A stretch of 45,435 nucleotides of DNA, taken from NCBI GenBank assembly GCA_002454425.1, contig DKIV01000018.1, positions 12,334 through 57,768 of the forward strand. The letters run 5' to 3'. The notes under the pieces are model-generated. The model was not told the origin of the DNA. It saw only the letters and a program-made list of their open reading frames with translations, and made no database searches. This DNA comes from Sphingobacteriaceae bacterium UBA6709. Its GTDB lineage: Bacteria; Bacteroidota; Bacteroidia; Sphingobacteriales; Sphingobacteriaceae. Positions within the stretch are counted from its first letter, which is position 1. The number at the start of each line of letters is the position of its first letter. Of the stretch, positions 9,387-17,610 are shown one piece after another. A program made the position numbers and the translations under genes.

Positions 9387-9870
9387 GTAACTTATTATAT
9401 GAATACTCCTCAATCAATTACCACGCCATCACTCATATATGAGACATTTTGACATAGAAGCGCCCAAAATTAAAAAATTTATTGATATTGATGTATCCTA
9501 TTTCCACTTTAAGCGATGGCTTTCAAGCTGGTAAAAACAACTAACGGCACAAACACAAAAAAGTCATTACGACAGTCCACAGATAATTCGTGTCAGGCGA
9601 ATGTTATCGGGAGTTATTGTTGGTGTTAAACGACAGCGCCTTTTTTCGTAGCAATAACAAAGCGAGCGCAAATTAGCCAGCGCAGAGCACAAAACACTGT
9701 ATATCAAAACAATAAATAACAATACAAATAGAATCTCAAGCCTCCATTTTCAATGAAAAAACGAAAACGTTTCCGTAAAAATTTCAATACGCAAACAATA
9801 CGTGGTTGAATTTTTTTTTGTCTATTTACACGTTTCAAAGAAATTGAATTATATCTCTAAATAAATATTT
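9387..9870. other. Divergent intergenic region secA / uxuB, no gene seen
   Basis: About 480 bp between the divergently transcribed secA and the uronate SDR gene, with no credible ORF. It must hold both promoters. It contains a candidate LacI-type operator (9761-9776), a 7-bp inverted repeat GTTATTG/CAATAAC at 9613-9619 and 9652-9658 spanning a T-run, and long A/T tracts just before the SDR start. No riboswitch or small RNA fold was recognised. Confidence 0.6.
9761..9776. promoter_or_regulatory. Candidate LacI-family operator upstream of the uxu genes
   Basis: The 16 bases ACGAAAACGTTTCCGT form an inverted repeat with a perfect AAACGTTT core and three more matching outer pairs; only one pair (A/C) is mismatched. 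A CG-centred palindrome of this size is the typical shape of LacI/GalR-family operators. It lies about 95 bp before the uxuB-type start. A LacI-family gene is encoded in the same cluster (17.6-18.6 kb). That this regulator binds here is inference. Confidence 0.45.
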
Positions 9871-10713
9871 ATGACATCTGAATTTCACGATAAGGTAGTG
9901 GTAATCACTGGTGGTGGTGGTGTGCTTTGCAGCACAATGGCCAAAGCCCTCGCTGCTCAGGGTGCAAAGGTTGCTATCCTCGACCTGAAGCAGGAGAACG
10001 CGCAGAACGTAGCAAACGAAATCAATGCCGCCGGCGGAAACGCTATCGGCGTAGCGTGCAACGTGCTCGATGTTAACAGTCTTAATGAAGCACGCGCTAC
10101 AATCTCGGAAGTATTTGGTAGCTGTGATATCCTTATAAATGGTGCCGGAGGCAACCATCCAAAAGGTACTACTTCAAAGAATTATCTATTTCCGCAGGAT
10201 ATAGAATCTACTGAAGAGGGTCTTAAAACTTTCTTTGATCTTGATCCCGAGGGCATTAAATTCGTATTCGAGCTTAACTTTATCGGAAGCTTGTTACCAA
10301 CTCAGGTCTTCGCTAAAGAGATGGTGGGTAAGAAAAATGCTTCAATCATCAATATATCCTCGATGAACGCCTTTACGCCTTTAACTAAGATCCCTGCATA
10401 CAGTGGAGCAAAAGCGGCCATATCCAACTTTACGCAATGGCTTGCTGTTCACTTCTCGAAGGTGGGCATCCGCGTAAACGCACTTGCTCCAGGATTTTTC
10501 CTTACTGAACAGAACCGCACCTTGCTTACTAACGCCGACGGCAGTTTAACGGAGCGTGGCAATACCATCATTTCTCACACTCCAATGGGTCGCTTCGGTG
10601 CTGCTGATGACCTCACTGGAACTCTTCTATATCTTTGCAGCGACGCTTCAGCATTCGTTACGGGTGTAGTAATCCCAATCGATGGTGGTTTCAGCGCATT
10701 TAGTGGTGTTTAA
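9871..10713 (+). CDS. uxuB: SDR oxidoreductase, probable D-mannonate oxidoreductase (fructuronate reductase)
   Basis: A 280-residue classical short-chain dehydrogenase. It probably interconverts D-fructuronate and D-mannonate with NAD(P)H, the step before UxuA in glucuronate catabolism. The Rossmann motif is TGGGGVLC at residues 13-20; the catalytic set is S163/S164, Y177 and K181 (YSGAK), and NGAGG lies at 90-94. The long insertion before the catalytic serine (about 100-130) and the direct pairing with uxuA fit the SDR-type mannonate oxidoreductase known from Bacillus (YjmF/UxuB), not the longer E. coli enzyme. The uxuA start follows after 4 bp. Note Cys20, where most SDRs have glycine. SDR membership is certain; the substrate is inferred from context. 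Confidence 0.85.
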   Translation: MTSEFHDKVVVITGGGGVLCSTMAKALAAQGAKVAILDLKQENAQNVANEINAAGGNAIGVACNVLDVNSLNEARATISEVFGSCDILINGAGGNHPKGTTSKNYLFPQDIESTEEGLKTFFDLDPEGIKFVFELNFIGSLLPTQVFAKEMVGKKNASIINISSMNAFTPLTKIPAYSGAKAAISNFTQWLAVHFSKVGIRVNALAPGFFLTEQNRTLLTNADGSLTERGNTIISHTPMGRFGAADDLTGTLLYLCSDASAFVTGVVIPIDGGFSAFSGV

Positions 10714-10717
10714 TTTT

Positions 10718-11905
10718 ATGAATATGACTTTAGAACAAACATGGAGATGGTATGGCCCCAATGATCCTGTATCTCTTGCAGACATCAGACAAGCCGGTGC
10801 CACCGGTATTGTGAGCGCGCTTCACCATATCCCTAACGGTCAGGTTTGGACCGTTGAAGAAATAAGCAAACGCAAAGAAATCATCGAAGCCGCCGGGCTT
10901 ACCTGGTCTGTCGTTGAAAGCGTTCCTGTACATGAGGATATTAAAAAGCGCAGCGGCGATTATGCGCTCTACATCGAGAATTACAAGCAAACGCTTACGA
11001 ATCTTGGCGCATGCGGCATAGACATCGTATGTTATAACTTTATGCCGGTTCTCGACTGGACACGTACCAATCTTGACTACGCAATGCCTGACGGTTCTAC
11101 AGCATTACGCTTTGAAGCTGCTGCTTTTGCTGCTTTCGAACTCTATATACTCAAGAGACCCGGAGCAGAAAACTCTTACACCGACGAGCAGAAAGCAAAA
11201 GCCAGCGCATATCTTGAAACACTTAGCGACGACGATAAAAAACTTCTCGTAAAGAATATCATTGCCGGTTTACCGGGATCTGAAGAAGGCTATACGCTGG
11301 AAGAATTCCTGAAAGTGCTTGCCGCTTATGATACTGTAGGCCCTAAAGAACTTAAGGAAAATCTTTACTATTTCCTTTCTCAGATTATTCCTGCCGCGGA
11401 AGCTGCCGGTGTACTTATGTGCATTCACCCCGATGATCCTCCGTTCCCTATCTTGGGATTACCTCGCGTTGTTAGTACGGAAGAAGACATTAAGGAACTT
11501 TATGCTGCGGTAGATAGCCACAACAACGGCCTTACCTATTGTACCGGTTCTTTTGGCGTTAGAGAGGATAACGACCTTGCGGGTATGATCGAACGTCTCG
11601 GACATCGCATTCACTTCATTCACCTTAGAAGTACTCGTCGCGACGTTGAAGGCAACTTCCATGAAGCTGATCACCTGGACGGCGATGTTGATATGTATGC
11701 TGTTATGAAGGCATTGGTCGAAGAACAGAAGAAAAGAATTGCTGCCGGTCGCAAAGACCTCAGAATGCCTTTCCGCCCTGATCACGGCCACAAAATGTTA
11801 GACGATCTTAAGAAAAAAACCAACCCTGGATATTCTGCTATTGGACGCCTCAGAGGCCTTGCAGAATTACGCGGTTTGGAACTGGGTATTCGCAGATCTT
11901 TGTAA
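10718..11905 (+). CDS. uxuA: Mannonate dehydratase
   Basis: Dehydrates D-mannonate to 2-keto-3-deoxy-D-gluconate, feeding the Entner-Doudoroff lower branch. At 395 residues it is the normal length. Family blocks are intact: TWRWYGPNDPVSL near the N-terminus, ALHHIPNGQVW (35-45), CYNFMPVLDWTRTNLDYAMPD (105-125), MCIHPDDPPFPILGLPR (234-250), YCTGSFGVR (274-282), IHFIHLRSTRR (298-308) and FRPDHGHKM (352-360), the last carrying metal-binding His/Asp. I place the start at the ATG at 10718, 4 bp after the SDR stop. A longer frame from 10682 would overlap the SDR gene and add non-family residues. A G/C-rich hairpin follows the stop codon. Confidence 0.97.
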   Translation: MNMTLEQTWRWYGPNDPVSLADIRQAGATGIVSALHHIPNGQVWTVEEISKRKEIIEAAGLTWSVVESVPVHEDIKKRSGDYALYIENYKQTLTNLGACGIDIVCYNFMPVLDWTRTNLDYAMPDGSTALRFEAAAFAAFELYILKRPGAENSYTDEQKAKASAYLETLSDDDKKLLVKNIIAGLPGSEEGYTLEEFLKVLAAYDTVGPKELKENLYYFLSQIIPAAEAAGVLMCIHPDDPPFPILGLPRVVSTEEDIKELYAAVDSHNNGLTYCTGSFGVREDNDLAGMIERLGHRIHFIHLRSTRRDVEGNFHEADHLDGDVDMYAVMKALVEEQKKRIAAGRKDLRMPFRPDHGHKMLDDLKKKTNPGYSAIGRLRGLAELRGLELGIRRSL

Positions 11906-11918
11906 AATCATAATATCA

Positions 11919-11957
11919 AGCCCCCAAAAGTTAGATACAATCTTTCGTTTGGGGGCT
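11919..11957. terminator. Stem-loop after uxuA, between convergent operons
   Basis: AGCCCCCAAA at 11919-11928 pairs perfectly with TTTGGGGGCT at 11948-11957 across a 19-base loop, 13 bp after the uxuA stop. There is no strong T-tract directly after it on either strand, so it may be a Rho-independent terminator of weak type or an mRNA 3'-end stabiliser. It serves both the uxu genes and the converging susD. Confidence 0.55.
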
Positions 11958-12015
11958 ACTTCAAAATTAAAACGCTCTTTTTAATTAAATCCTTTTCAAG
12001 GATAGCTATAGCATT

Positions 12016-13812
12016 CTACCAGCCAATAGACTGTTTCAGATTTTTATTTAATATCATTTGTTGTTTGGCTATCGGGTAATAATAGTATTTAGGCTCAATG
12101 AACTGCTTATTATTATCGCGGTCGCCTTTGAACATAATATACCCACTTGTGCCGTTGCTTAGGTAAAAGTTCACCTTAGAATCATCCAGCGAATAGCGTA
12201 CGACCTTTGATGGGTCAGCAGGCATAGTACTTCCCGGGATAGGCGTAATGGCGTCACCAGCTTTGGCAACAATTGCTATATCGGCAATCCCGTCGCCAGT
12301 AGTGTCAAATGCTCCTAATTGAGGCAAATAAATACCTTGTGCAGGATCCGCAAAATGCTTACCAGCATACCAGCGTTTCAGATCATCGCCCCGGAAACCT
12401 TCACAGGCAAGTTCAACTCGTCGTTCACGGCGAATTTCAAGAATAGCACCTCTGTTAGCACCACTTACGTTTGGATAATAACTAGACAGAACCGGATCAA
12501 TTACAGAATTTATTTGAGTCAACGTCATTGCCGGCATGCCAACCCTTGCTCTGATTTTGTTTACACTAATATCTAGGTCGCCCTGACTAATCGTACCCAG
12601 TTCGGCCTGTGCTTCAGCATAATTAAGAAGAGTTTCTGCATAGCGAAAAAGCGGCAACGACGTAAAATTAAGCCCCCATCCCTGGCGTAACGAGGGGTCT
12701 CTCGGATAGAATTTGATCTGATCATATCCCCCTGTCGTAGGCTTCATGATGTAGGGATTCGTTCCCGGCGTTGGTTCAAACCCTGGCGTTGCAATTGTTT
12801 CCGCAAAACGGGGATCCCTATTCTCGAATACTTGCTTGTATGTTTTATTATCCGCACCTGCAATTTGGGTAAACGGAGTACCATCTTTCATCAGGAATGT
12901 CTCCATTAGGCTTTTACTTAAACCCCAATACGCTCCTAAAACGATATGTGTATTATTTCCCCTGGAAAGAGGTTGATCATAGTGCGCCCACTGAATAATT
13001 TCATTATTAGCGTTTAACGTTGTGCTTATGAATAAGTTTCTGTAAGCTACAGCCCCCGACCCTGTAATACTAAAAATTCCACTGTCCATAACTTGCTTTG
13101 CGGCGCTGGCGGCTCGTTCAAGAAAACGCTGGGCATCGTTAGCGAGATTAATTTCGGGATGATACTTTCTGTAAGTACCTTCGTATAGGCAGAATCTAGA
13201 AAGAAGAGAGAGAGCAACCCATTTATGCACTCTGGTTTTGTTACCCATTTTGTCCGTAACATTTGCCACTGCATATTCCAAATCAGCCAGAACCGAATCC
13301 GCAATCAGCGACCGAGGATCCTGAGTTTTAAACAGACCAGGATCGTCAGTCTGCATAGTTTTGTTATACCATGGCAAATCCGAATATTGCTTCATTAGTC
13401 GAATGTAATTTTGCGCTCTGAAATAACGGGCAATGCCAATATAGCTTCTAATGGCAACCGGATCGCCTGTCACTCTTCCAGTATTCTCCAACATCATGTT
13501 AATAGCCCGTATTTGAGACCAACCACTCCAGGTTGTCGCATTGTCCACCGAGATGTTACCCATCATCATGCTTTCTAATGTAGAGCCCTCGGTGTAGGCT
13601 ATAACATTGTCAGAACCTATATCGTCATATACTCCACTACTCAGATTTGCATTCAGCAAGCCATTCGTATAGGTATCCAGATCGTTCACGGAATTAAAAA
13701 AGTTTTCAGTGGTAATACTTGTGATAGGATCTCTTTGTAAATAATCCTTCTTACAGGCGCCCGTCAATAACAAAAGCCCCATTAATATATTGATTGAAAT
13801 GAAACGTTTCAT
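12016..13812 (-). CDS. SusD/RagB family nutrient-binding outer membrane lipoprotein
   Basis: A 598-residue surface glycan-binding lipoprotein that forms the lid of a SusC transporter. The signal peptide ends in lipobox L-T-G-A-C (Cys20), followed by KKDYLQRDPITSITTENFF, a typical SusD N-terminus. The TPR-like N-terminal half contains YIGIARYFRAQNYIRLMKQYSDLPW; the C-terminal SusD block has NKIRARVGMP, EIRRERRVELACEGFRGDDLKRW and FYLSNGTSGY, and ends YYYPIAKQQMILNKNLKQ. It starts 26 bp after the SusC stop in the usual susC-susD order. Substrate cannot be read directly; the adjacent uxuAB genes suggest a uronate-containing oligosaccharide. The first 14 bases of the gene form a perfect palindrome. 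Confidence 0.95.
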   Translation of the reverse strand: MKRFISINILMGLLLLTGACKKDYLQRDPITSITTENFFNSVNDLDTYTNGLLNANLSSGVYDDIGSDNVIAYTEGSTLESMMMGNISVDNATTWSGWSQIRAINMMLENTGRVTGDPVAIRSYIGIARYFRAQNYIRLMKQYSDLPWYNKTMQTDDPGLFKTQDPRSLIADSVLADLEYAVANVTDKMGNKTRVHKWVALSLLSRFCLYEGTYRKYHPEINLANDAQRFLERAASAAKQVMDSGIFSITGSGAVAYRNLFISTTLNANNEIIQWAHYDQPLSRGNNTHIVLGAYWGLSKSLMETFLMKDGTPFTQIAGADNKTYKQVFENRDPRFAETIATPGFEPTPGTNPYIMKPTTGGYDQIKFYPRDPSLRQGWGLNFTSLPLFRYAETLLNYAEAQAELGTISQGDLDISVNKIRARVGMPAMTLTQINSVIDPVLSSYYPNVSGANRGAILEIRRERRVELACEGFRGDDLKRWYAGKHFADPAQGIYLPQLGAFDTTGDGIADIAIVAKAGDAITPIPGSTMPADPSKVVRYSLDDSKVNFYLSNGTSGYIMFKGDRDNNKQFIEPKYYYYPIAKQQMILNKNLKQSIGW

Positions 13813-13838
13813 ATACTTGTTTTTTTTTGCTTAATGCG

Positions 13839-16800
13839 TTAGAAGCTCATGTTTAATCCGAAAGAAACTGTTTTTTGAAAAGGGTAAACCTTGCCCGACG
13901 AAGAATTTACCAGTATTTCGGGATCCAGATTCACGTCGAGATTACTATGCGTGAACAAATTTTCACCGCTTACATAAAATCTTAGACGTTCTATTTTATA
14001 TCTTTTAGTAAGCCCGATGGGAAGGGTGTATCCAAGAGTAATATTTTTAAGACGCAGATAAGCTATATTCTGAAGATATTTTGTCTGTACCTCTCCTAAT
14101 TCAGAACTTGTCTCAGCGGCGTAGGCTTTTACCCTCGGGAAATAAGCGTTACGATTGTCAGGGGTCCAGTGATCCATATTCTTCACCGTTACATTTGTCC
14201 AAGGTTGCGCATATATCCCCCAGAAATAGAATGTACCGCCAGCAGGATAGTAATTACCCTTCCCAATCCCTTGAATAAACGCCCTTAAATCAAAGCCTTT
14301 CCAGCTTGCGTTAAGGTCGGCGCTGTAGGGGAATTGAGCTCTATTGTTTCCAATAATTTTGTAGTCACCTGGATTATCCAATGTCCAATCGCCCCAGGTA
14401 ATTTTTCCATCTTTATTTAGGTCTGCGAATTTCAGATCTCCCTCATAAAATTTGTAGTTACTAGGCGAAGTTCCCACGGCAGATTGATCGGCATGGCCCG
14501 CTACTTCCTGAGCAGATTGAAAATAACCTTCGGTTGTCAAACCCCACATTTCCCCGATACGTTGCCCTTCATAATAACTACTAAGTGAGCCCGTAGGATT
14601 ACGATACTTAGTAATCCAGGCACGAGAGTTTGAAACATTCACCTGAACAGACCAGTTAAAAGTTGACCCGGCCAGATCAAAGTTATCTCTCCATCCGGCA
14701 GAGATCTCAAAACCTTTTGTTCTCAGATCAGCAGCATTTTCACTCGGGATACCAGTGCCTATAACAGCAGGTAGAGGTTGTGCCGCGGCAAGCATCCCTT
14801 TTGTTTTTCTTTCATAAGTATCGAATGACAGGTTTAATTTACTGTTCAACAATTCGAAATCCACGCCACCGTTTATTGTGCTGACCTTCTCCCAGGAAAT
14901 GGTTGTTGGACTAATGCCCGCTGCGGCAACATAACGAGGTTTTGCTCCGTCCAGAATTACGCTTGTCTGTGCGGACCCCATGGTGGACACGAAGGGATAG
15001 GGGAAATCATTATCTTGGTTACCCAATTCCCCGTATGAACCGCGCAACTTAATCATTCCCACGTTTAAGGACTCTTTAATTCCTTTCATGAACGACTCAT
15101 TCGATAACACCCACGCTCCTGACACTGAAGGAAAAAATCCCCAGCGCCCATTCGACGGATAGCGGGATGTCCCATCATAGCGACCATTCACTTCAAGGAT
15201 ATACTTATTGTCAAAAATGTAATTAATACGTCCAAAGTATCCTCTTAATGCCACTTCGGAAGCCCCCTGCGAGCTATTCATTTCGCCAGTGGCTAGCGAC
15301 AACACCGGTAAAGAGGAGGAAATGAGCCCCACTCTGCTGGAATTAAATGACGAGGTTGTTGAGAGCTCCTGATTGAATCCTAGAACCGCTGATACCTCAT
15401 GCTTTTCGGCAAACGTCTTTTGGAAGTTAGAGTAAAGATTCACAACTTTATAAGAGGGTCGGTAATTCCCAATAGAGATAATACTATTATTTCCAAAACT
15501 TGCCGATTGCATCGGTTGATTCGGGCCACTCCGATATAAAACCGGCAGGTTATACGTGTCGATACGTTGATCGGTATATCTGAAACTCGCATCGGCATTA
15601 AAAGACCAGACGTTCTTAATCAGATCAATCTTCGTATTGAATGTGAGTTGTGTTTGCTTGTAGTTATCTTTTTTACGTCCGCCCTCTTGCAACATGCCCA
15701 GAATATTTGCTCCTGCCGACGTCCAGGTACCATCAGGATTCTTAGGAACATCAAGCGAGACTGTTCTATTTACGTTATGGAAAAAGCCTGTCGAACCTTC
15801 GTCAATAAACGGCGGCGAATCATAATCACGATTAATAAACGAGATATTACTGCCGGCTGTCCACCACTTTGTCACCTTAAAAGTTCCATTACCTCGGAAA
15901 TTATAGCGTTTAAAAATATCATTTCCATATCTCAGAAGGCCATTTTGTTGATAGTAACCGCCGCTCAGCATATATGAAAGGCGCTCAGTCTTTTGAGATA
16001 CATTTAAATTTCCGGTGTACGCTGGCGCATTGTCGCGGTAAGCTTCATTCAACCAGTTAGTAGACCCGTAATACTGCCATGCATTAGGATTTGAAGGGCT
16101 CACAATTGTATTGGGCAGACTGGGGTCTTGAGCTAATTTTGTTGCATAATCTCTGTCAGCTTGAGGATATAGTGTATAGAGCGGAGCAGCTGCCTGCGCT
16201 TTCATTTCCATCACTGTCAGTGGATCGGTTACAATTTCAGGAATCTCACCAAGGGATCTTATCGCACTGTTTGCGTCAAAAGTAAATTTAACCTTGTCGC
16301 TTTTCGCCTTTTTGGTTGTCACCAATACTACCCCAAAAGCACCACGAGCTCCATAAATCGCGGCAGCTGCAGCATCCTTCAAAACAGCTACACTCTCAAT
16401 ATCGCTCGGGTTCAGAAGCGATAATTCTCCCGCGCTAACGGGGATATTGTCAACCAGAATAAACGCGCCGCCACCATTTAGTGAAGTTACACCTCGGATA
16501 TTGAATCCCGGCGCCGCCGTGGCGCTTCCCGTCGAATTGGAAATGTTAAGGTTAGCAATAGCTCCCTGCAGACCCGTATTGATATTGGTAATCGGTCGGC
16601 TGTCAATTTGCTTACTTGAGACTTGTTGTATGGCGCCGCTAAGGTTAATTTTTTTTTGAGTACCATAACCGACAACCACCACTTCATCGAGACCACTGGA
16701 GGTCGGCGCGAGACTTATCGAAATCGGATTGTTGTTTGTAATTTTAAATTCTCGACTTTCGAACCCAATGGAAGTAAAGATAAGTGTGGAATTGAGTTCC

Positions 16801-16994
16801 GCATTAATTACAAATTGTCCATTTGTACCTGTAAGCGCACCAATTTTTGTCCCTTTAATTTTCACCGAGACGCCAGGAAGAGGCGCCCCTTCACTTGTAC
16901 GCACTATCCCTGAAATTCGGTGTTGGGAATAAGCTGAAATGTTTACAAAAAATAAACACACAAAGATTAACCATGTAAAGTACGGATGTTTCAT
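13839..16994 (-). CDS. SusC/RagA family TonB-dependent outer membrane transporter
   Basis: A 1,051-residue TonB-dependent barrel that imports glycans or other nutrients with its SusD partner. In order: signal peptide (about residues 1-22, ending ISAYS), a carboxypeptidase-D-regulatory-like beta domain (RISGIVRTSEGAPLPGVSVKI), the TonB-box/plug entry EVVVVGYGTQ, then the plug. The plug carries the SusC signature SVAVLKDAAAAAIYGARGAFG and VVLVTTKK. A long 22-stranded barrel ends with aromatic FGLNMSF, the outer-membrane C-terminal signal. No STN domain, so it probably does not signal to an anti-sigma factor. It leads the susCD operon; 615 bp of AT-rich DNA separates it from the LacI-type gene on the same strand. 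Confidence 0.96.
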   Translation of the reverse strand: MKHPYFTWLIFVCLFFVNISAYSQHRISGIVRTSEGAPLPGVSVKIKGTKIGALTGTNGQFVINAELNSTLIFTSIGFESREFKITNNNPISISLAPTSSGLDEVVVVGYGTQKKINLSGAIQQVSSKQIDSRPITNINTGLQGAIANLNISNSTGSATAAPGFNIRGVTSLNGGGAFILVDNIPVSAGELSLLNPSDIESVAVLKDAAAAAIYGARGAFGVVLVTTKKAKSDKVKFTFDANSAIRSLGEIPEIVTDPLTVMEMKAQAAAPLYTLYPQADRDYATKLAQDPSLPNTIVSPSNPNAWQYYGSTNWLNEAYRDNAPAYTGNLNVSQKTERLSYMLSGGYYQQNGLLRYGNDIFKRYNFRGNGTFKVTKWWTAGSNISFINRDYDSPPFIDEGSTGFFHNVNRTVSLDVPKNPDGTWTSAGANILGMLQEGGRKKDNYKQTQLTFNTKIDLIKNVWSFNADASFRYTDQRIDTYNLPVLYRSGPNQPMQSASFGNNSIISIGNYRPSYKVVNLYSNFQKTFAEKHEVSAVLGFNQELSTTSSFNSSRVGLISSSLPVLSLATGEMNSSQGASEVALRGYFGRINYIFDNKYILEVNGRYDGTSRYPSNGRWGFFPSVSGAWVLSNESFMKGIKESLNVGMIKLRGSYGELGNQDNDFPYPFVSTMGSAQTSVILDGAKPRYVAAAGISPTTISWEKVSTINGGVDFELLNSKLNLSFDTYERKTKGMLAAAQPLPAVIGTGIPSENAADLRTKGFEISAGWRDNFDLAGSTFNWSVQVNVSNSRAWITKYRNPTGSLSSYYEGQRIGEMWGLTTEGYFQSAQEVAGHADQSAVGTSPSNYKFYEGDLKFADLNKDGKITWGDWTLDNPGDYKIIGNNRAQFPYSADLNASWKGFDLRAFIQGIGKGNYYPAGGTFYFWGIYAQPWTNVTVKNMDHWTPDNRNAYFPRVKAYAAETSSELGEVQTKYLQNIAYLRLKNITLGYTLPIGLTKRYKIERLRFYVSGENLFTHSNLDVNLDPEILVNSSSGKVYPFQKTVSFGLNMSF

Positions 16995-17339
16995 AAAATT
17001 GATATTAGTTTGACTTTAATGAATTGAGCTAAAAAAAAATACTTTGAATTGAAAAGGACGCAAAATATTACATAATACACTGATTAATAGAAGATTAAAA
17101 ATAACTGGTTTTAATAAAAAATAAATAATACCTAAAAAATATTATCCTATAATCAAATGTAATTAAATTTTATAAAAAAACATCATATTAACAACTATAC
17201 AAAATAAGCCATTTACACACATTTAAAATCAAGAAAAGGCCACTATAAGCTATATTGAAAAACACCCCAAAAGTGAAAAAATTAAACTATACTAAACTAC
17301 CATCACAGTAAAGACAGGGTATGGTTTAGGAAAAAAATG

Positions 17340-17355
17340 AAAGTTGATCAACTTT
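17340..17355. promoter_or_regulatory. Perfect 16-bp palindrome, possible operator upstream of susC
   Basis: AAAGTTGATCAACTTT is a perfect inverted repeat about 345 bp upstream of the susC start. Its TGATCA centre differs from the CG-centred site before uxuB, so it may belong to another dimeric regulator. It is too short to be a terminator and has no T-tract. Function is inferred only from perfect symmetry and position. Confidence 0.35.
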
Positions 17356-17510
17356 TAAAATCTCGACGCCTGATAGCTGAGGAAAATGAAAGCTAGAAAT
17401 GAGGATTAGAACAAAAAATCTATCACAGAAATAGAAATACCTATCCTCGTTTCAAATCGAAATGTGACAGTGTGGTTTGCAAAGAGATTGTTGGTCTAAA
17501 TGCAATTTCT

Positions 17511-17540
17511 GGATTGCTTAATGAGTAAGGCAAGCAATCC
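17511..17540 (-). terminator. Hairpin downstream of the lacI-type gene
   Basis: GGATTGCTT at 17511-17519 pairs perfectly with AAGCAATCC at 17532-17540, with a 12-base loop. It lies about 70 bp after the stop of the LacI-family gene (minus strand). The following sequence on that strand is only mildly T-rich, so it may be a weak terminator between lacI and the susC promoter. Confidence 0.4.
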
Positions 17541-17610
17541 ATAGTTTAGACTACCGGCCAAGCATTCGTCATAAAGGTAAAAGATAAGGATCGTAAAAGA
17601 ATGCAAAGTA

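Larger units (their letters stand above)
16995..17610. other. AT-rich intergenic region upstream of susC
   Basis: About 615 bp with no believable gene; the longest plus-strand frames are under 20 codons. It must contain the susC promoter and the lacI 3' end. Structural features are a perfect 16-bp palindrome at 17340-17355 and a perfect 9-bp hairpin at 17511-17540 that could end lacI transcription. The 17000-17330 part is strongly A/T-rich with many A- and T-tracts, consistent with curved promoter DNA. Confidence 0.55.

Noticed and set aside
15567..15977. 136-codon plus-strand frame inside susC
   Set aside because: Antisense shadow of barrel-coding sequence, with no ribosome-binding site and no domain.
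17337..17396. 19-codon frame MKVDQLLKSRRLIAEENES starting on the palindrome
   Set aside because: Too short, isolated, and its start coincides with a palindromic regulatory-like sequence.
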